Source of the DNA: Escherichia hormaechei_A
GTDB lineage: Bacteria > Pseudomonadota > Gammaproteobacteria > Enterobacterales > Enterobacteriaceae
Assembly: GCA_042434945.1 (NCBI GenBank)
Contig: CP170191.1
Location: forward strand, 1,426,001-1,490,000
Direction of reading: 5' to 3'
Length of the DNA: 64,000 bases
The position numbers and the translations under genes were made by a program. Of this stretch, positions 26,907-36,869 are shown piece by piece. How positions within the stretch are numbered: the first letter of the stretch is position 1; each line of letters opens with the position of its first letter. The notes below the pieces were generated by a model. That model searched no databases. It worked only from the letters and a program-made list of their open reading frames with translations, and was not told the origin of the DNA.

Positions 26907-28055
26907 TTAGCGAGCGACTCGAAGGCCGTTTTCAACACCGCGTGAGAACACGACCTGCCAGAGCTGAATATCACGGGCGCGGAAAGCACCTGCACAGGCA
27001 TTCAGATAATAGGTAAACATTCGTTTAAAGCGTTCACTGTAGTTATCCGCAATTTCTGGCCATGCGGCGAGGAATCGTTCATACCACGCCATCAACGTAG
27101 TATCGTAATCAGCACCGAAGTTATGCCAGTCTTCCATCACAAAGTGGGGTTCGCTGGATTGAGCAATCTGGCGTACAGAGGGCAGGCAACCGTTTGGAAA
27201 AATATATTTGTTAATCCAGGGATCAACATTCAGATCGGTTTTTTTCGAACCGATAGTATGGAGCAGGAATATGCCTTCCGGTTTCAAATTACGATCCACC
27301 ACCGCAAAATAGGTATCGTAATTTTTCGGTCCGACGTGCTCGAACATCCCCACAGAAACAATACGATCAAACTGGTCGTTCAGGTCACGATAATCTTGCA
27401 GCAAAATGGTGACATCCAGGCCTTCACAGCGTTCCTGAGCCATTTTTTGCTGTTCGGCAGAAATGGTGACGCCCACCACGCTTACGTCATAATTAGATGC
27501 CATGTAGTGTGCCAGTCCGCCCCAGCCGCAGCCAATATCCAGTACGCGCATCCCTGGTTTTAACTGCAATTTTTCACAAATCATTTTGAGCTTCGCCTGC
27601 TGGGCAGATTCCAGATTATCGGCATCTTTCCAGTAAGCGCAGGAATATTGCATGAAGGGATCAAGCATGCGGCTGAACAAGTCATTACCCAAATCGTAAT
27701 GCTCTTTGCCGACTATCCAGGCACGTTTTTTACTCTGCAGATTGAAGAGACGAGCGCCGGCAATACGCAGCGTGTCTTTGAAATGATGGGGGAGTTGGTT
27801 CTCGAGACCTGCGCGTAAGACTTTGCTAAAAAACATATCCAGTCGGTCACATTCCCACCAGCCATCCATATAACTTTCGCCTAACCCCAAAGAGCCTTCT
27901 TGCAGAACGCGTTTAAAAAAATCGGGGTTTTTCACACGAATATCCGCCGGGGCAGAACCGTTAATGGCTATACCGGCACGGCTAAGTAATTCGTTGGCGA
28001 TACGGTACCAGTTGTCATCCGGTACGCTGACTTCTTCTATACACGATGAACTCAT
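26907..28055 (-). CDS. cfa: Cyclopropane-fatty-acyl-phospholipid synthase
   Basis: Transfers a methylene group from S-adenosylmethionine to cis double bonds of membrane phospholipid acyl chains, mainly on entry to stationary phase and under acid stress. The 382 residues show an N-terminal lipid-binding part and a SAM-binding motif VLDIGCGWGG near residue 170, with FEHVG and the catalytic-region Cys/Glu residues downstream. It reads as E. coli Cfa throughout. In E. coli a sigma-S promoter and the sRNA RydC act upstream; the 290 bp up to ydhC are available for such control, but I did not identify the sites. Confidence 0.98.
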   Translation of the reverse strand: MSSSCIEEVSVPDDNWYRIANELLSRAGIAINGSAPADIRVKNPDFFKRVLQEGSLGLGESYMDGWWECDRLDMFFSKVLRAGLENQLPHHFKDTLRIAGARLFNLQSKKRAWIVGKEHYDLGNDLFSRMLDPFMQYSCAYWKDADNLESAQQAKLKMICEKLQLKPGMRVLDIGCGWGGLAHYMASNYDVSVVGVTISAEQQKMAQERCEGLDVTILLQDYRDLNDQFDRIVSVGMFEHVGPKNYDTYFAVVDRNLKPEGIFLLHTIGSKKTDLNVDPWINKYIFPNGCLPSVRQIAQSSEPHFVMEDWHNFGADYDTTLMAWYERFLAAWPEIADNYSERFKRMFTYYLNACAGAFRARDIQLWQVVFSRGVENGLRVAR

Positions 28056-28345
28056 AGTTTCTCCATCACTGGTCGGTGATCAGAACCTTAAAACAGCGTA
28101 GACGCTTTTTGGGCTTTGTGAGAAATCTCGCAGAAAAAACCGCGAGTCTATAATCCGACGTAGAACAGAGGGAAAGGAGGAACCCTTGCCGAAATGACCA
28201 TCCATAGTGAGTCGGGAGCGATCCTGTCCCCGTAAAAACATAATATTTATCGTAGCTTTAACAACTCGAAATTAGTATAGGCCGCTAATTTCAATCATAC
28301 AACAAAATTTTGTTAGCAGCCTAAGTATAAGTATATCGATATAGA

Positions 28346-29553
28346 TCAGTGTGATTCGCTATGAGCTTCGGCATTGCCATGATTCTGGCAGCCAACTTCT
28401 TCACAACGTTGCATCATGTAACCCAGCGCGACCAGCACTACTGTTGATAACATCACGCTGGTGGTGGTGAGCAATGGCGTGCTGATACTGATCAGCCAGG
28501 AAACTACCAGACTTGCGAGGAAGCACAGACCCAGTTGTAGAGTGTTCTGCAAAGCTGCGGCGCGACCAGTTGCGTGTGGGAAGGGACGCAGCGCCTGGGC
28601 GACAACAATAGGGTAGATCGCGCCATTGGCAATCGCCATCACACAGAATGGGATCAGGATTTCGACCAGCGACACATGGCTAATGAAGCCTGCAGCCCAG
28701 GTCGCAATGACGCTGACAGCAAACAGCACCAGCAACCACGGTAATAACTGCTTGCCTTGCCATTTCTGCAGTGCGGCGCGACAGCCATAACCACCAATCA
28801 GAAACGCGATAGTTTGCGGGACATAACTTAAACCAATAACTGCCGGGCTGTAGCCCATTTCACTAAGGATGAACGGTGAACCGGTCAGCCATGCAAAAAA
28901 ACTGGCTGAACAGGCCGCATATATCAGCACGTTGCCGCGATAGGTTTTAGAACGTAGCAGGTCGGTAAAGGTCAGACCATCCTGACTATTGTTACGGGCC
29001 TTCGCGTGGGTTTGAGCCAGAAAATAGGCAGAATCAGCACCACGGTAATGGCAAACAGGGTGGCGAAAATCGCCTGCCAGGAAAAATGGACCAGCAGCCA
29101 GCTTCCTAACAGGGGAGCAAGTGCCGGAGACAGACCCACCAGCGGCATGATGGTCGCAAAAATACGGTTGACTTTCTGTGAAGGATAATAATCCGTCACT
29201 AACGCTTGCCAGATAACCGCCGCGGCGCAGACCCCCACAGCCTGTACAAAACGCAATACCAGCAGCGTAGCGGCGTTTTCTACCCACAGCATCCCCAGAC
29301 TACCTAACGCAAAAATTGTCAGGCCGATTAATAACACCGGTTTACGACCATAACGGTCGGAGAGTGGCCCCCACAGAAGCTGGGCTGCGGCAAAACCGGC
29401 AAGGAACAGACTAAGGCTGGCACTGACAGCAGACGCAGGCGTTTGCAGGTCGGCCTGTATGGCGGCGAAAGCAGGCAGATACATATCGGTTGCCAGAAAA
29501 CCGAGTACGCTCAAACCCGCCAGCCAGACTAAAAATCTTTTCCCAGGTTGCAT
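28346..29553 (-). pseudogene. ydhC: MFS transporter YdhC, frameshifted
   Basis: Drug/sugar-type major facilitator of the Bcr/CflA group, about 403 residues in E. coli. The N-terminal frame (from 29553, MQPGKRFLVWLAGL, motif A-like GPLSDRYGRKPVL) runs correctly to LPIFWLKPT near 29010 and then goes out of frame. The rest (KARNNSQDGLTFTDLL to the end) follows in a second frame to 28346. One base is missing near 29000-29012. Both halves are otherwise intact, so a sequencing error is more likely than a real loss of function. Confidence 0.85.
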
Positions 29554-29667
29554 GTATATTCTCTAAATCTCTCAATTAAACACCGGCCGCAAAGTGTAGG
29601 GAGTGAAAATTAGTGTTGTGAAACGGTAATATTTGATGACTGGTTTCAAAAATTTTGTAGGCAGACT

Positions 29668-30599
29668 ATGTGGTCAGAATATTCACTCGAAGTTGTTGAT
29701 GCGGTAGCGCGTAATGGTAGTTTTAGCGCTGCGGCACAGGAGCTGCATCGCGTTCCTTCTGCGGTCAGCTATACCGTGCGTCAGCTGGAAGAGTGGCTGG
29801 CGGTGCCGCTCTTTGAACGACGGCACCGTGATGTGGAGCTGACCGCTGCTGGAGCGTGGTTTCTCAAAGAAGGGCGCTCTGTTGTCAAAAAAATGCAGAT
29901 CACCCGCCAGCAATGTCAGCAGATAGCGAACGGCTGGCGCGGTCAGTTAGCTATCGCAGTGGATAATATTGTCAGCCAGAACGTACACGGCAGATGATCG
30001 TTGATTTTTATCGCCATTTTGATGATGTCGAACTTCTTGTCTTTCAGGAAGTGTTCAACGGTGTCTGGGATGCGCTTTCCGACGGGCGCGTGGAACTGGC
30101 GATTGGCGCAACACGCGCGATTCCGGTAGGCGGTCGTTATGCCTTCCGGGATATGGGGATGCTAAGCTGGAGTTGCGTTGTTGCCAGCCACCACCCGCTG
30201 GCGTTGATGGATGGCCCATTCAGCGATGATACGTTGCGCAACTGGCCGTCGTTGGTGCGCGAAGACACCTCGCGAACGCTACCTAAGCGTATTACCTGGT
30301 TGCTGGATAACCAAAAAAGACTTGTCGTGCCTGACTGGGAATCATCGGCAACCTGTATCTCGGCAGGATTATGCATAGGGATGGTGCCAACACATTTCGC
30401 CAAACCGTGGCTTAATGAGGGGAAGTGGGTAGCATTAGAACTGGAAAACCCCTTTCCGGATTCGGCATGTTGTCTGACATGGCAGCAAAATGATATGTCG
30501 CCTGCGTTAACCTGGTTGCTTGAGTATCTCGGCGATAGTGAGACGCTGAATAAGGAGTGGCTGCGGGAGCCGGAAGAGACTCCCGCAACGGGTGATTAA
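29668..30599 (+). pseudogene. ydhB: LysR-type regulator YdhB (AdnB), frameshifted
   Basis: A LysR-family transcription factor divergent from ydhC. The winged helix-turn-helix (about 1-60, GSFSAAAQELHRVPSAVSY) and the substrate-binding part are both present. The frame breaks near 29970-29985: AVDNIV should be followed by RPERTRQM, but one G is missing (AGCCAG for AGGCCAG), giving an early stop at 29997. The remainder from MIVDFYRHFDD to the end is intact. Restoring one base gives the 310-residue E. coli length, so this may be a sequencing error. Confidence 0.88.
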
Positions 30600-31622
30600 C
30601 GACGATAGTCGCGGAACGGGCCGTCAGCCACGGAGCGGCGTTCAATCAAGCGCGGATGCACTTCAATGGACTGCGGTTCTTCACGTTTGTTGACGATACG
30701 ATCCAACAGCATGTTGAACGCTGTTTCACCCAGCGAGTCTTTTGGCTGATGGATCGTGGTCAGCGCCGGCGTAAAATAGCGGGCGTTGCGCACGTTATCA
30801 TAACCGATCAGCGAAACATCCTGCGGGACGCGCAGGCCCATTTCATCAGCAGCACAAAGTGCGCCCATTGCCATGATATCGCCACCACAGAAGACGGCAG
30901 TAGGGCGATGCGGCTGCGACAGGATTTGCTGCATGGCGCGATAACCGGATTCAGGTTCAAAATCACCCTGCACAATCCAGCTTTCCGGCACCTTGATCAT
31001 TGCTTCTTCCATCGCCTTCATAAAACCGGCAAGGCGGCCTGCGCCAGTGTTACGTTCCAGCGGGCCGGGGATAACGCCGATTTCGCGGTGACCGCGTTCA
31101 ATCAGATAACGCCCGGCCATGTAGCCGCCTTCGAACGCGTTATCAATGACCGCATCGGTGAAGTCAGCTTTTGCTTCACCCCAGTCCATCACCACCATTG
31201 GGATATGGCGATACTCTTCCAGCATCGCCAGCAACGGCTCTGGGTACTCAGAACACATCACCAGCAGACCATCGACGCGTTTTTGCGCCATCATCGACAG
31301 ATAAGCCCGCTGTTTCTCAAGATTGTTCCACGCATTACCCAGAATCAGGGTGTAACCTTTCTGGAAGCAATTTTTTTCAACCGCTTCAATGATCTCGGCA
31401 AAATAGGCCGCTTCGCTGCTGGTCGCCAGCAAACCGATAGACTTGGTGTGGTTAACCTTCAGGCTACGCGCCACCGCGCTAGGGGAGTAGTGTAATTCTT
31501 TAATCGCTGCCCACACGGCGTTGCGCGTTTCTTCAGCGACGAAACGTGTTTTGTTGATCACGTGTGACACAGTTGTAGTGGAAACGTTTGCTCGTTTTCG
31601 CTACATCTTTTATTGTTGCCAT
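30596..31622 (-). CDS. purR: Purine repressor PurR (one-base frameshift near start)
   Basis: LacI-family repressor that binds hypoxanthine or guanine and shuts off purine synthesis genes. The start ATG at 31622 gives MATIKDVAK; then a run of four A where three are expected shifts the frame, and the normal reading resumes at [12 protein letters not shown] to the end DGPFRDYRR. The hinge ([20 protein letters not shown]) and ligand domain look complete and match E. coli. The homopolymer insertion is probably a sequencing error. The gene carries its own operator inside the coding region and another upstream; its stop overlaps that of ydhB. Confidence 0.9.
31578..31594 (-). promoter_or_regulatory. 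PurR operator inside purR (O2-like)
   Basis: The minus strand reads CGAGCAAACGTTTCCAC, centred on the CAAACGTTT core of the PurR box, within codons 10-16. It corresponds to the autoregulatory internal site of E. coli purR. Confidence 0.8.
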
Positions 31623-31665
31623 TCCATTTCACTCCAGACCATATCCTAAGCTCCTGAAAAAATTG

Positions 31666-31682
31666 AAGGTAAACGTTTGCCT
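31666..31682 (-). promoter_or_regulatory. PurR operator upstream of purR (O1-like)
   Basis: The minus strand reads AGGCAAACGTTTACCTT, a near-consensus PurR box 44 bp before the start codon, placed to block transcription of purR. I recall the same sequence as the E. coli purR O1 site. Confidence 0.88.
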
Positions 31683-31919
31683 TCTCTCACCCTTATCACG
31701 CAAACATGAGTTGCGACACGCCGGGAAAACGACACAGGACGTCAGGAGGGGGTCAGTGGCCGGTACGCTAATAAATTTAGCGTGGAATTTTGTCCTATCT
31801 TGATGAAAAGGGGAAGAGGTAAAGTGGATATCCGCTTAAATCCTGGAAGATTTTTGACCTGAACTGTGTAAAAATGAGCAAGCTCACTTTTCGTAGGGTG
31901 AATAAAAGGAGAAAAATTG

Positions 31920-32009
31920 ATGAGTACCGATCTGAAGTTTTCGCTGTTTACCACCATTGTTGTTCTTGCCCTGATTGTTGCGGGTGGTTTAACCGCAGCG
32001 CTGCACTGA
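31920..32009 (+). CDS. ynhF: Small membrane protein YnhF
   Basis: A 29-residue single-helix protein, MSTDLKFSLF followed by a hydrophobic segment and ending LTAALH. It matches E. coli YnhF in length and most residues (K-12 has a few substitutions, such as VAVGLTAALH). AAAAGGAG lies upstream at good spacing. It lies between purR and ydhP as in K-12. YnhF is known as a membrane miniprotein of unknown role. Confidence 0.88.
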   Translation: MSTDLKFSLFTTIVVLALIVAGGLTAALH

Positions 32010-32019
32010 TTCAGGAGGG

Positions 32020-32042
32020 GGGAGAACCTTCTCCCTCTCTTG
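32020..32042 (+). terminator. Possible terminator after ynhF
   Basis: GGGAGA / TCTCCC with a four-base loop, followed by TCTCTT. Short stem; moderate support. Confidence 0.45.
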
Positions 32043-32170
32043 CCGCTATTGTTACCTCTCCGGCAAAAATCTTTTGCCAAAATGTTAACTTCTCATTTTT
32101 TGTGATTGATGTCATGCTTTTGACTTCTTAGTTCTGTGCCGGGTTATGGCACGGTATCCGGAGTCTCTTC

Positions 32171-33337
32171 ATGAAAATCAATTTTCCCCTGCTGGCCCTG
32201 GCGATTGGCGCCTTTGGGATTGGCACCACTGAATTCTCCCCTATGGGGTTATTGCCTGTTATCGCCCGGGGTGTGGACGTCTCAATTCCTGCGGCCGGTA
32301 TGTTAATTAGCGCCTACGCGATTGGCGTGATGGTGGGCGCGCCGCTGATGACGCTGCTGCTTTCCCACCGCGCTCGCCGCAATGCGCTGATTTTCCTGAT
32401 GGCGATTTTCACTCTCGGAAATGTGCTTTCCGCGATTTCGCCCGATTACACCACTCTGATGCTTTCGCGCATTCTGACCAGCCTCAACCATGGCGCCTTC
32501 TTCGGACTGGGCTCGGTTGTTGCCGCCAGCGTGGTGCCAAAACATAAGCAGGCCAGCGCGGTAGCCACTATGTTCATGGGCCTCACCATCGCTAATATCG
32601 GCGGCGTTCCCGCTGCCACCTGGCTGGGAGAAGCCATCGGCTGGCGTATGTCTTTCCTCGCAACCGCCGGACTGGGCGTGGTCGCGATGGTTGCGCTGTT
32701 CTTCTCACTGCCGAAAGGAAGTGCGGGAGAACGTCCGGAAGTACGTAAAGAGCTGGCGGTGCTGATGCGTCCTCAGGTGTTGTCCGCGCTGCTTACCACG
32801 GTACTGGGGGCCGGGGCGATGTTTACGCTCTACACCTATATCTCCCCGGTGCTGCACGACATTACCCACGCAACGCCACTCTTTGTTACCGCGATGCTGG
32901 TGCTGATTGGTGTCGGGTTCTCGATTGGCAACTATCTCGGCGGGAAATTTGCCGACCGCTCCGTCAGTGGAACACTGAAAGGTTTTTTAACGCTGCTGAT
33001 TGTCATCATGGTGGCGATTCCGTGGCTGGCGCGTAACGAAGTGGGTGCCGCGATTGCCATGGTGGTGTGGGGCGCCGCAACCTTTGCCGTGGTGCCACCG
33101 TTGCAGATGCGCGTAATGCGCGTTGCGCACGAAGCGCCGGGGCTCTCTTCGTCGGTGAATATCGGTGCGTTTAACCTGGGCAATGCGCTGGGGGCCGCAG
33201 CGGGCGGGGCGGTGATCTCAGGTGGTTTGGGTTACAGCTTTGTGCCGGTGATGGGGGCGATCATTGCTGCACTCGGCCTGCTGCTGGTGATGATGTCTGG
33301 TCGTAAACAGCCTGAAGCGGTGTGTACGGCGGAATAA
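32171..33337 (+). CDS. ydhP: MFS transporter YdhP
   Basis: A 388-residue inner-membrane drug:H+ antiporter-type major facilitator related to arabinose/chloramphenicol exporters, substrate unknown. About twelve hydrophobic segments are visible, with GTTEFSPMGLLPVIA in helix 1 and LLSHRARRNALI in the 2-3 loop. Compared with K-12 YdhP as I recall it, it differs at many positions, so this stretch is not E. coli-like. It is convergent with sodB, sharing a hairpin. Confidence 0.93.
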   Translation: MKINFPLLALAIGAFGIGTTEFSPMGLLPVIARGVDVSIPAAGMLISAYAIGVMVGAPLMTLLLSHRARRNALIFLMAIFTLGNVLSAISPDYTTLMLSRILTSLNHGAFFGLGSVVAASVVPKHKQASAVATMFMGLTIANIGGVPAATWLGEAIGWRMSFLATAGLGVVAMVALFFSLPKGSAGERPEVRKELAVLMRPQVLSALLTTVLGAGAMFTLYTYISPVLHDITHATPLFVTAMLVLIGVGFSIGNYLGGKFADRSVSGTLKGFLTLLIVIMVAIPWLARNEVGAAIAMVVWGAATFAVVPPLQMRVMRVAHEAPGLSSSVNIGAFNLGNALGAAAGGAVISGGLGYSFVPVMGAIIAALGLLLVMMSGRKQPEAVCTAE

Positions 33338-33343
33338 ACAAAA

Positions 33344-33369
33344 ACGCAGAAGGGCTGCCCCTTCTGCGT
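33344..33369 (-). terminator. Terminator of sodB (between ydhP and sodB)
   Basis: ACGCAGAAGGG / CCCTTCTGCGT with loop CTGC. On the minus strand it is followed by TTTTTGTTT, a good U-tract for sodB; on the plus strand the tract is weaker. Confidence 0.9.
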
Positions 33370-33374
33370 GTCTC

Positions 33375-33956
33375 TTACGCGGCGAAGTTCTTCGCAACAA
33401 ATTCCCAGTTAACCAGTGCCCAGAAGTGTTCCAGGTAGTTCGGGCGCGCATTACGGTAATCAATGTAATAGGCGTGTTCCCATACGTCCACGGTCATCAG
33501 CGGCGTGGCGCTGGTGGTCAGAGGGGTACCCGCATTAGAAGTGGAAACGATAGCCAATTTGCCATCAGCCTCTTTTACCAGCCAGGTCCAGCCGGAGCCA
33601 AAGTTTTTAACGGCTGCGTCAGTAAACTTCGTTTTAAAATCCGCGAAACTGCCGAACGCGGCGTTAATCGCTACCGCCAGCTCACCGGTAGGTTCTCCGC
33701 CTGCGTTTGGGGCCAGGCAGTGCCAGTAGAAGGTGTGGTTCCACACCTGTGCGGCGTTGTTGAATACGCCGCCGTCTGAACTGCGCACGATCTCTTCCAG
33801 CGTTTTGCCTTCAAAATCGGTGCCCTTGATCAGATTGTTCAGGTTGGTGACATAGGTCTGGTGATGCTTGCCGTAATGGTACTCCAGGGTTTCCGCGGAA
33901 ATATGCGGGGCCAGGGCGTCTTTTGCATACGGTAGTGCAGGTAATTCGAACGACAT
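33375..33956 (-). CDS. sodB: Iron superoxide dismutase SodB
   Basis: Cytoplasmic enzyme that converts superoxide to oxygen and hydrogen peroxide. The 193-residue length, start MSFELPALPYAKDAL and metal ligands His (HYGKHHQTY), His (NHTFYWHCL), and the DVWEHAYYIDY pair of Asp and His fit Fe-SOD. A longer upstream frame exists, but ATG 33956 follows AGGAGAGA. In E. coli the leader is a target of the iron-stress sRNA RyhB; the same spot is present, but I did not model pairing. Confidence 0.98.
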   Translation of the reverse strand: MSFELPALPYAKDALAPHISAETLEYHYGKHHQTYVTNLNNLIKGTDFEGKTLEEIVRSSDGGVFNNAAQVWNHTFYWHCLAPNAGGEPTGELAVAINAAFGSFADFKTKFTDAAVKNFGSGWTWLVKEADGKLAIVSTSNAGTPLTTSATPLMTVDVWEHAYYIDYRNARPNYLEHFWALVNWEFVAKNFAA

Positions 33957-34040
33957 TGCTTCTCTCCTTATAGTTTTATACGTTGCCAATAACCCTACAG
34001 ACAACAAGGACAGAATAGCAAATTGAAAGGGTATGCAAAA

Positions 34041-34072
34041 GAGGAACTTACCCTGCCATGGAGGCGGCAGGG
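34041..34072 (-). terminator. Terminator downstream of mepH
   Basis: CCCTGCC / GGCAGGG around an eight-base loop, followed on the minus strand by TAAGTTCCTCTTTT. Confidence 0.65.
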
Positions 34073-34078
34073 CAGGGT

Positions 34079-34837
34079 TTAGCGAATGGTTTTTGGCGTC
34101 ATCACGCGGCGCGCACCCACATAGTGGCGCACCCAATAATCTTCGCTGAGAGAGGTGATCTGAATGTCCTGACCGCTGCGCGGTGACTGGATAAATTTAC
34201 CGTTACCCACATACACCCCAACGTGATCGGCCGTACCGCGTCCCTGGGTGCGGAAGAACACCAGGTCGCCATTTTGCAGTTCGCCACGGTTTACAGGCGC
34301 GGCGTCGCGCAGATGGTACATCTCATTGGCGGTGCGTGGAATGCGAAACTTCACCAGATCTTTATAGGCATAATAAACCAGCCCACTACAGTCAAAACCG
34401 GTGCGCGGAGAGGTGCCACCCCAGCGATACGGTTTACCTATTTGCCCCATCAGTTTGTTCATCGCCGTTTTTTGCGCTTTCTGCATACGCGCTTTATGCA
34501 CGTCAGCCAGCTTCGTCACTTTTGCGCATTTCGTTTTATGGCCTTTGCGCACGGTGCATTTTTCATTCACCAGGCTGGCGGTCGTGCGGGTAGTTTTGTG
34601 CGTGCCGGAACGGAGAGTTTTGGTTTTACTGGAGGCGGTCTTTTTGGTCTGAGCGGTGGTTTTCTTCTTTACTGTTTTACTGGTGGTTTTTTTCTTACGT
34701 TCTGTGGTTTTTGCCAGATGCGATTTTTGTACAGCAGAATGCCGCGCCTGTTCAGAGGCGTTCGCCGCTGGCGTAAATGAGAGTGTGGTAAACAGTAAAG
34801 CACAGAGCGTCATCGAGATTTTAGTTATCCGCGCCAC
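34079..34837 (-). CDS. mepH: Murein endopeptidase MepH (NlpC/P60 family)
   Basis: Cleaves D-Ala-mDAP cross-links in peptidoglycan to allow wall growth. The GTG start at 34837, with AGGGGA upstream, gives 252 residues with a signal peptide ending around ANASEQA. A Lys/Thr-rich linker (about 35-125) follows, then the NlpC/P60 domain with catalytic Cys in FDCSGLVYYAY and His in DHVGVYVGNGKFI. A longer frame to 34873 would add residues before the signal peptide. The low-complexity linker is somewhat shorter than in K-12. Confidence 0.93.
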   Translation of the reverse strand: MARITKISMTLCALLFTTLSFTPAANASEQARHSAVQKSHLAKTTERKKKTTSKTVKKKTTAQTKKTASSKTKTLRSGTHKTTRTTASLVNEKCTVRKGHKTKCAKVTKLADVHKARMQKAQKTAMNKLMGQIGKPYRWGGTSPRTGFDCSGLVYYAYKDLVKFRIPRTANEMYHLRDAAPVNRGELQNGDLVFFRTQGRGTADHVGVYVGNGKFIQSPRSGQDIQITSLSEDYWVRHYVGARRVMTPKTIR

Positions 34838-35175
34838 TGGGCAGTCCCCTGATAAATGCAGGCCACAATGCATACCCGCGTGAGATTTACAAGACCTGTC
34901 GATTCTAATCCATAAATTCAGAAGAAGTTAATAGCATTTTTCATTCAAAAATTATGTTTCGTTAGCAAGTGCAAAAAAATTCACCATTCTGTCGCACTCC
35001 TGTTCGCTCCTTAAGCAAAACCGCACCTCGTCTGGGGATAAACGACATTAGCAATGCAACTTTATGCGATAAGCGATAAAATAATTAGACGTGACAAAAA
35101 TGTTATTTTCCGATGTCGGCCTGACCCGCTACAATGTCAGACTGATGCCGTAACAGAAGTTAAAGGAAGCAAGAC
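34838..35175. other. Divergent promoter region between mepH and grxD
   Basis: No gene is visible. This AT-rich stretch separates two divergent genes and should hold both promoters. AAAGGAAGC at 35161-35169 is a likely grxD ribosome-binding site. No conserved operator was recognised. Confidence 0.5.
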
Positions 35176-35523
35176 ATGAGCACCACTATTGAAAAAATTC
35201 AGCGCCAGATCGCTGAAAACCCGATTCTCCTGTACATGAAAGGTTCTCCGAAGCTGCCAAGCTGCGGCTTCTCCGCGCAAGCGGTTCAGGCACTGTCCGC
35301 CTGTGGTGAGCGTTTTGCTTACGTTGATATCCTGCAAAACCCGGACATTCGCGCTGAACTGCCAAAATACGCCAACTGGCCGACCTTCCCACAGCTGTGG
35401 GTTGATGGTGAACTGGTCGGCGGATGCGACATCCTGATTGAAATGTATCAGCGCGGCGAACTGCAACAGCTGATCAAAGAGACTGCGGCGAAGTATAAAA
35501 CCGAAGAGCCGGACGCAGAGTAA
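35176..35523 (+). CDS. grxD: Monothiol glutaredoxin GrxD (Grx4)
   Basis: A 115-residue monothiol glutaredoxin that binds a shared [2Fe-2S] cluster with glutathione and BolA-type proteins and helps Fe-S trafficking. The single active-site Cys is in KLPSCGFSAQ (CGFS motif), and the GSH-binding FPQLWVDGELVGGCD is present. Strong terminator at its end. In K-12 lhr lies between this gene and rnt; here only 78 bp separate them. Confidence 0.97.
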   Translation: MSTTIEKIQRQIAENPILLYMKGSPKLPSCGFSAQAVQALSACGERFAYVDILQNPDIRAELPKYANWPTFPQLWVDGELVGGCDILIEMYQRGELQQLIKETAAKYKTEEPDAE

Positions 35524-35540
35524 GTTTTCTGCGGATATAA

Positions 35541-35574
35541 AAAAGCGACCACATTATGTTGGTCGCTTTTTTTT
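35541..35574 (+). terminator. Terminator of grxD
   Basis: AGCGACC / GGTCGCT stem flanked by an A-run and eight T; probably bidirectional with rnt. Confidence 0.9.
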
Positions 35575-35601
35575 GTCCTGTGGGGCTATTGATTACCCAA
35601 C

Positions 35602-36261
35602 CTACGATTGAAGATCGGCCTCGTCGCCCATCGGCAGCGGCCAGCCGCCGAGACGTTTCCAGCGGTTGACGATCTCACAGAACAGCTCCGCCGTACGCTC
35701 GGTGTCGTATAACGCGGAATGCGCCTGGGTGCCGTCAAACGCAATACCCGCCGTGATGCAGGCTTTAGAGAGCACGGTTTGCCCCAGCGCCAGGCCGCTC
35801 AGCGCGGCGGTGTCGAAGGTCACAAACGGATGGAATGGATTACGCTTGAGCGAGGCACGCTCGGCGGCAGCCATAGTGAAGCTGTGATCAAAGGTGGCAT
35901 TGTGGGCCACCATGATGGCGCGGCTACAGTCATTCTCTTTCATGCCTTTGCGCACCATTTTGAAAATGGCGTGCAGCGCCTCGTATTCGCTTACCGCCCC
36001 GCGCAGCGGGTTTGTCGGATCGATACCGTTGAAGGCGAGGGCTTCTGGTTGCAAATTTGCGCCGACAAATGGTTCGACGTGGAAATGTAATGTGGTGTCC
36101 GGCATCAGCCAGCCTTGTTCATCCATTTTCAGGGTGATGGCGGCAATCTCAAGCAGCGCATCGGTTTTGGCGTTAAATCCGGCTGTTTCAACATCGATCA
36201 CAACAGGATAAAAACCACGAAAACGGTCGCACAGACCGGTAAGTTGAGCGTTATCGGACAT
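35602..36261 (-). CDS. rnt: Ribonuclease T
   Basis: A 3'-5' exoribonuclease that trims tRNA 3' ends and other stable RNAs, and removes single-stranded DNA ends. The DEDDh catalytic set is visible: VIDVETAG in Exo I, VAHNATFDHSF in Exo II and HSALYDTERTAELF in Exo III, in 219 residues, slightly longer than the 215 of E. coli. The co-oriented gloA lies upstream, as in K-12. Confidence 0.97.
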   Translation of the reverse strand: MSDNAQLTGLCDRFRGFYPVVIDVETAGFNAKTDALLEIAAITLKMDEQGWLMPDTTLHFHVEPFVGANLQPEALAFNGIDPTNPLRGAVSEYEALHAIFKMVRKGMKENDCSRAIMVAHNATFDHSFTMAAAERASLKRNPFHPFVTFDTAALSGLALGQTVLSKACITAGIAFDGTQAHSALYDTERTAELFCEIVNRWKRLGGWPLPMGDEADLQS

Positions 36262-36363
36262 CTGATTCTCTTAATACGGATAAATTGCAGCGCGCATTAT
36301 GACAAATATTACTTGTCGATGCAGTAAAGATGCGGGCGCGATGAGTTCACGCCCGGCAGGAGA

Positions 36364-36770
36364 TTAGTTGCCCAGACCGCGACCGGCGTCTTTCTCTTCG
36401 ATTAACTCAATTTTGTAACCGTCCGGATCTTCCACAAACGCGATAACCGTAGTACCGCCTTTTACCGGACCCGCTCACGGGTCACGTTACCCCCGTTTTG
36501 ACGGATTTTTTCGCACGCTTCAGCGGCGTTATCTACGCTAAGCGCGATGTGACCATAAGCAGTGCCGAGTTCGTATTTATCCACGCCCCAGTTGTAGGTC
36601 AGTTCAATCACCGCTTCTTCGGTTTCCGGGCCGTAGCCAACAAACGCCAGTGAGTATTTGTATTCCGGGTTTTCGCTGGTACGCAGCAGTTTCATGCCCA
36701 GCACTTTGGTATAAAAATCGATGGAGCGTTGCAAATCGCCAACGCGCAGCATGGTGTGAAGTAGGCGCAT
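36364..36770 (-). CDS. gloA: Glyoxalase I (one-base frameshift)
   Basis: Lactoylglutathione lyase that isomerises the hemithioacetal of methylglyoxal and glutathione; a Ni-dependent dimer. Ligands His5 (MRLLHTML), Glu56 (AVIEL) and His74 (YGHIAL) are in the main frame. After GGNVTRE the frame is lost because one C is missing near 36472. The remaining part (AGPVKGGTT, then [13 protein letters not shown]) with Glu122 follows in the next frame and ends at 36364. The total is one base short of the normal 135 codons plus stop, suggesting a sequencing error. Confidence 0.9.
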
Positions 36771-36828
36771 AATTTCCTCATTAACCAGTGGAATGGATTA
36801 TCTTTTTGAACAGAAACGATGTTTTAGT

Positions 36829-36852
36829 ATAGCGGCGAAAGGTCGCCGCTAT
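36829..36852 (-). terminator. Hairpin between nemA and gloA
   Basis: ATAGCGGCGA / TCGCCGCTAT with loop AAGG, downstream of nemA. No strong T-run, so termination is only probable. Confidence 0.5.
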
Positions 36853-36869
36853 CAATGTACAAAGCGGGA

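Noticed and set aside
30656..31495. 279-codon plus-strand ORF
   Set aside because: It is an antisense shadow of purR, with no ribosome-binding site or recognisable domain.
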